Source: Candidula unifasciata (lineage: Eukaryota; Mollusca; Gastropoda; Stylommatophora; Geomitridae). Taken from it: a DNA stretch of 64,000 nucleotides. Shown here piece after piece: positions 59,301-64,000 of the stretch. Where the stretch lies: contig CAJHNH020008432.1 of the NCBI GenBank assembly GCA_905116865.2, positions 893,815-957,814 on the forward strand, given 5' to 3'. Position numbers and translations under genes: made by a program. The notes below the pieces were generated by a model. That model saw only the letters and a list, made by a program, of their open reading frames with translations, was not told the origin of the DNA and searched no databases. Each line of letters opens with the position of its first letter. Within the stretch, counting starts at the first letter, position 1.

Positions 59301-62153
59301 AGCTAACACTCTTCTATGCCATGACCATAACATATACCGGTTCATGAGCTGACACCCCTCTATGCTCAGACAAAAAGTTGTACCAGTTCATGAGCTGATA
59401 AACCTCTAGCAACGAACAAAAGTTGCATCAGATCATGAGCTGACACTCCTATATGCCATGACAACAGTATGTATCAGTTCATGAGCTGACACCCTTCTAT
59501 GTCAAGACAAAAAATGCTATCAGTTCATGAGCTGACACCCCTCTATGCCATGACCACAACATGTATCAGTTTATGGGTTGACACTCCTCAATGCCATGAC
59601 CATAACATGTATAAGTTCATGAGCTGACACCCCTCAATGCCAGGACAACAACATGTATCAGTTCATGAGCTAACACCCCTTTATGCCATGACCATAACAA
59701 GTATTAGTTCATGAGCTGACACCCCTCTATGCCATGACCATAACAAGTATCAGTTCATGAGCTGACACCCCTCTATGCCTTGACCATAAAATGTATCAGT
59801 TCATGAGCTGACACCCCTCTATACCTTGACCATAAAATGTATCAGTTCATGAGCTGACACCCCTCTATGCCTTGACCATAAAATGTATCAGTTCATGAGC
59901 TGACACCCCTCTATGCCTTTACCACAACATGTAACATTTCATAAGCTGACACCCCTCTATTCAATAAGAACAACAGGTATTAGTTCATGAGCTGACACCC
60001 CTATATGCTATGACCATAACATGCATCAGTTAATGGGCTGACACATCTGAATGCAATGACAACAAAAGGCATCACTATATGAGCTCACACCCCTCTATGC
60101 CATGACAACAACAGATATCAGTTCATGAGCTGATACCTCTCTGTGCCAAGATAAAAAGTTGCATCAGATCATGAGCTGACACCCCTCTATGCTTTGACCA
60201 TAACATGTATCAGTTTATACGTTGACACCCCTCTATGCCATGACCACAACATGTATCAGTTCATGAGCTGACACCCCTCTATTCAATGAGCGCAACAGGT
60301 ATTAGTTTATTAGCTGACACCCCTATATGCCATGACCATAACGTGTATCAGTTTATAAGTTGACACCCCAATATGCCATGACCATAAGATTTATCATTTC
60401 ATGAGCTGACACCACTCTATTCCATGACCACAACATGTGACATTTCATGAGCTAACTCCCCTCTATTCCATGACCATAACAAGTAAAAGTTCGAGAGCTG
60501 TTTATGAGCTGACACCCCTCTATGCCATGACCACAACATGCATTAGTGTATGAGCTGACACCCCTCTATGCCATGACCACAACATGTATTAGTTTATGAG
60601 CTGACACCCCTCTATGCCATGACCACAACATGTATTAGTTTATGAGCTGACACTCCTCTATGCCATGACAACAACATGCATTAGTTCATGAGCTGACACC
60701 CCTCTATGCCATGACTACAACATGTTTCACTTCAAGAGCTGACAACCATCTATGCAATTATTATAACATGTATCAGTTCCTTAGCTAACACTCTTCTATG
60801 AAATGACCATAACGTGTATCAGTTCATGAGCTGACACCCCTCAATGCTTAGACAAAAAGTTGTATTAGTTCATGAGCTTTTACCCCTCTGGCAACGAAAA
60901 AAAGTTGCATCAGATCATGAGCTGACACTCCTATATGCCATGACAAAAAAAGGTATCAGTTCATGAGCTGCCACCCCTTTATGTCAAGACAAAAAATGCT
61001 ATCAGTTCATGAGGTTATACCCCTCTATGACACGAAGAAAAAAGGTATCAGTTTATGACCTGACACCCCTCTATGCCATGACAACAACATGTATCAATTC
61101 ACGAGCTGACCACTCTCTATGCAATTATTATAACATGTATCAGTTCCTTAGCTAACACTCTTCTATGCCATGACCATAACATGTACCGGTTCATGAGCTG
61201 ACACCCCTCAATGCTCAGACAAAAAGTTGTACCAGTTCATGAGCTGATACACCTCTAGCAACGACCAAAAGTTGCATCAGATCATGAGCTGACACTCCTA
61301 TATGCCATGACAACAACAGATATCAGTTCATGAGCTGACACTCCACTATGCATTGACAACAGTATGTATCAGTTTATGAGCTGACACCCTTCTAAGCCAT
61401 GACCACAACATGTATCAGTTCATGAGCTGACACCCCTTTATGCCATGACCATAACAAGTATTAGTTCATGAGCTGACACCCCTCTATGCTATGACAACAA
61501 CAGGTATCAGTTCATGAGCTAACCACCCCTTTATGCCATGACCAGAACATGTATTAGTTCTTGAGCTGACACCCCTCTATGCCATGACAAAAACAGGTAT
61601 CAGTTCATGAGCTAAACACCCCTCTATGCCATGACCAGAACATGTATTACTTAATGAGCTGACACCCCTCTATGCTATGACAACAACAGGTATCAATTAA
61701 TGGGCTGACACCCCTCAATGCACTGACAACAAAAGGCAATAGTTTATGAGCGGACAACCCTCTATGCCGTGACAACAACAGGTATCAGTTCATAAGCTGA
61801 TACCCCTCTGTGCCAAGATAAAAATTTGCATCAGATCATCAGCTGACACCCCTGTATGCCATGACAATAATAGATATAATTCATGAGCTGACACACCTCT
61901 TTGCCATGACAAAAACATGTATTAGTTCATGAGCTGAAACTCCTCTATGCCATGACCACAACATGTATTAGTTCATGGGCTGATACCCCTCTATGCCATG
62001 ACCACAACATGTATTAGTTCATGAGCTGAAACTCCTCTATGCCATCACCACAAAGTGTATTAGTTCATGAGCTGATACCCCTCTATGCCATGACCACAAC
62101 ATGTATTAGTTCATGGGCTGATACCCCTCTATGCCATGACCACAACATGTATT
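56307..62153. repeat. 46-bp satellite array (~126 monomers) derived from LINE L1a 3' end
   Basis: The monomer consensus is CATGAGCTGACACCCCTCTA, TGCCATGACCACAACATGTA, TCAGTT. It aligns without gaps to the minus-strand LINE at 21758-21796 and 27197-27235: 34 of 39 bases match from CATGTATCAGTTC to ATGCCATG. Read antisense, the satellite gives [12 protein letters not shown] and the LINE gives [12 protein letters not shown]. 46 is not a multiple of 3, so the array is not coding. Variants with GCATCAGATCATGAGC and occasional deletions are scattered through it. Confidence 0.93.
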
Positions 62154-64000
62154 AACTATCTGGAATGAAATAATTTAAAGAATAGAATCAATACTGACTA
62201 TCTGGAATGAAATAATTTGAAGGATAGAATCAATACTGACTATCTTTAATGAAATAATTTAAAGGATAGAATCAATACTGACTATCTGGAATGAAATAAT
62301 TTAAAGGATAGAATCAATACTGACTATCTGGAATGAAATAATTTAAAGGATAGAATCAATACTGACTATCTGGTATGAAATAATTTAAAGGATAGAATCA
62401 ATACTGACTATCTGGAATGAAATAATTTGAAGGATAGAATCAATACTGACTATCTGGTATGAAATAATTTAAAGGATAGAATCAATACTGACTATCTGGA
62501 ATGAAATAATTTAAAGGATAGAATCAATACTGACTATCTGGAATGAAATAATTTAAAGGATAGAATCAATACTGACTATCTGGAATGAAATAATTTAAAG
62601 GATAGAATCAATACTGACTATCTGGAGTGGAATAATTTAAAGGATAGAATCAATACTGACTATATGAAAGGTATTAATTTAAAGGATAAAAAAATCACTG
62701 ACTATATGAAAGGTATTAATTTAAAGGATAAAAAAATCACTGACTGTTTACAACATAATGTGTTCCAAGAGAGAAATGACAGCAAAGATTTAATATCGCT
62801 TATCAGTCCTGTACGGTAGATTTGCTCAGTATGATGCAACTCTTTGAAATGCGACCCTCATAAGTTACCGATGTCAGAATTCAGTTTGTATTTTGATTGT
62901 ATGTCGCTCCCCCCCCCCCCCACCCTTTTTTACGGTGCCGCCTGATGCAGCTGAATCTCTGTATCACAGCACGGCTTTGTACATGATGTTCCAGCAGAGA
63001 AATAACACAAAATATACAAGGTAGATTATGTTACAACAGAGATGTAACAGTAACATGAACGTTGTGTTCACGGCAAGATGTAACATCGCTGTACTGTGTA
63101 TTTATATTACAAAAGCGGGAAAAAAGGGGAAAAGAGAGGGGAGGGGGTTCCCTCGCTGGTACTGTGTTTGTGTGTTCGTTTCTTCTCCGAAACATTCGCG
63201 CAGTTTTTACTGACCTTGACTTAGTCATATACAGAGTCTTTGAAATTCCATGTGTTGATCTCATCCCCTGTCCAATATCTGCTTCTTTTTCTTTTTCGTC
63301 TAGTCGATTCGTGTTATCTCTTCATTTTTCTGACAGCACTAAATAAACCACTTTCAGTTTGCTATGCCAGTCAGTTTTTTCAGACTTCCCAGAATCGTCC
63401 TAGACTATCACATTCAGACTAGTATTACACGCCTTACACACTAGAATGTCCGAAACTGATGCTTAAAAAAAAAAAACGTTGTGACGCCATCTTGACCGGA
63501 AGTCCATATCCTATTTGCCACGCCATCTAGTTCGGAAGTGTATATCTAAAATCGAGTAATTAAATCATTCATAATTGGCACCATATATCCTACAGGCTTC
63601 TAGGCATCAAGGGTTCATCATTAAGCGATTCTGCGAGGTGTACTGGGAAGCCGCTGTAGTGTAGCAGCTAGATGCTCGTCTGTGTATCCGAAGGTCGTAG
63701 GTTTTTTTTTTAAGACCTTGGGATGACCCAACATTAAATCAGTACCAGATAAATTCATTGGAGATAAAGGCGGCGAACGCTGACTATACCACACAACAAG
63801 TGGCGACTGGTCTATGAAATATAGGTCTAACCCTATGTGCCCAATACGCCTAACGAGGGGGAAAGGGTTCTTTAACATTGCAAGGGATACGACGGTACGT
63901 AAGACACAGCCACCGTAACTCCCTGTTCTCCGCCTGCACATGTTGGCCTGGCTTTCATCCACTGACACTGTAAACACTGACTCTCAACCCTCATTACTTC
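62154..64000. repeat. Second copy of the 52607-62153 unit (9547-bp tandem duplication), cut by window end
   Basis: From 62154 the sequence equals 52607 onward: the last 14 or so 42-bp monomers, the C run, the unique flank and the SINE. Small indels shift the offset between 9542 and 9547. Most of it is nearly identical, but about 63250-63450 is clearly more diverged from 53705-53910. Confidence 0.93.
63646..63876 (+). mobile_element. SINE family C copy within the duplicated unit
   Basis: Duplicate of 54100-54330, essentially identical. It arose with the 9.5-kb duplication, not by separate insertion. Confidence 0.78.

Noticed and set aside
48434..62153. CRISPR-like arrays
   Set aside because: Head-to-tail satellites without unique spacers, in an animal genome.

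Overview
This window is non-coding-rich animal DNA. Three intact, intronless rhodopsin-like GPCR genes (3939-5042, 16829-17869, 36636-37691, all on +) sit in a field of transposon remnants, microsatellites and satellite arrays. The receptors look like the lineage-specific 'chemosensory receptor' families of heterobranch gastropods. The dense tRNA-derived SINEs, RTE-like LINE ends and long simple repeats also fit a gastropod, and I lean toward a sea slug. That assignment rests on remembered protein style, not on a search.

Layout. 1-6925 and about 13125-22697 are two collinear copies (A and B) of one segmental duplication. Each holds an 18-bp CAAACC-type minisatellite, SINE remnants, RNase-H-type LINE remnants, one receptor and a (CTA)n tract. 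The copies differ by clean insertions: SINEs, a LINE end, and a 2.8-kb block carrying a chimeric hAT element. 6926-13124 and 22698-30890 hold mostly decayed transposons: a degenerate RT/RNase H LINE, three LINE 3' ends, SINEs and small minisatellites. About 30.9-37.7 kb carries the third receptor; upstream of it are LINE/SINE remnants like those upstream of copies A and B and a 1.4-kb composite tetranucleotide array. 37.7-46.6 kb is transposon debris with a TTAA-flanked MITE and one unidentified 157-codon open frame. 46595-48226 repeats 31320-32860 but is followed by satellite instead of a receptor.

From 48.4 kb onward the DNA is satellite. A 42-bp array (48434-53199) has a higher-order period of 30 monomers. 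A 1.2-kb flank and ACAT/ACAC-rich DNA follow, then a 46-bp array (56307-62153). At 62154 the sequence jumps back into the 42-bp array and repeats the flank, so 52607-62153 is a 9547-bp unit whose second copy runs off the window.

The main observation is that the 46-bp satellite monomer matches, without gaps, the coding 3' end of the LINE family present at 19.9, 21.7 and 27.1 kb. The LINE frame reads [12 protein letters not shown] and the satellite reads [12 protein letters not shown] on the same strand. The satellite therefore seems to have grown from a fragment of this retrotransposon. Functionally, the only likely expressed genes are the three receptors. No RNA genes, CRISPR arrays or operons were seen.
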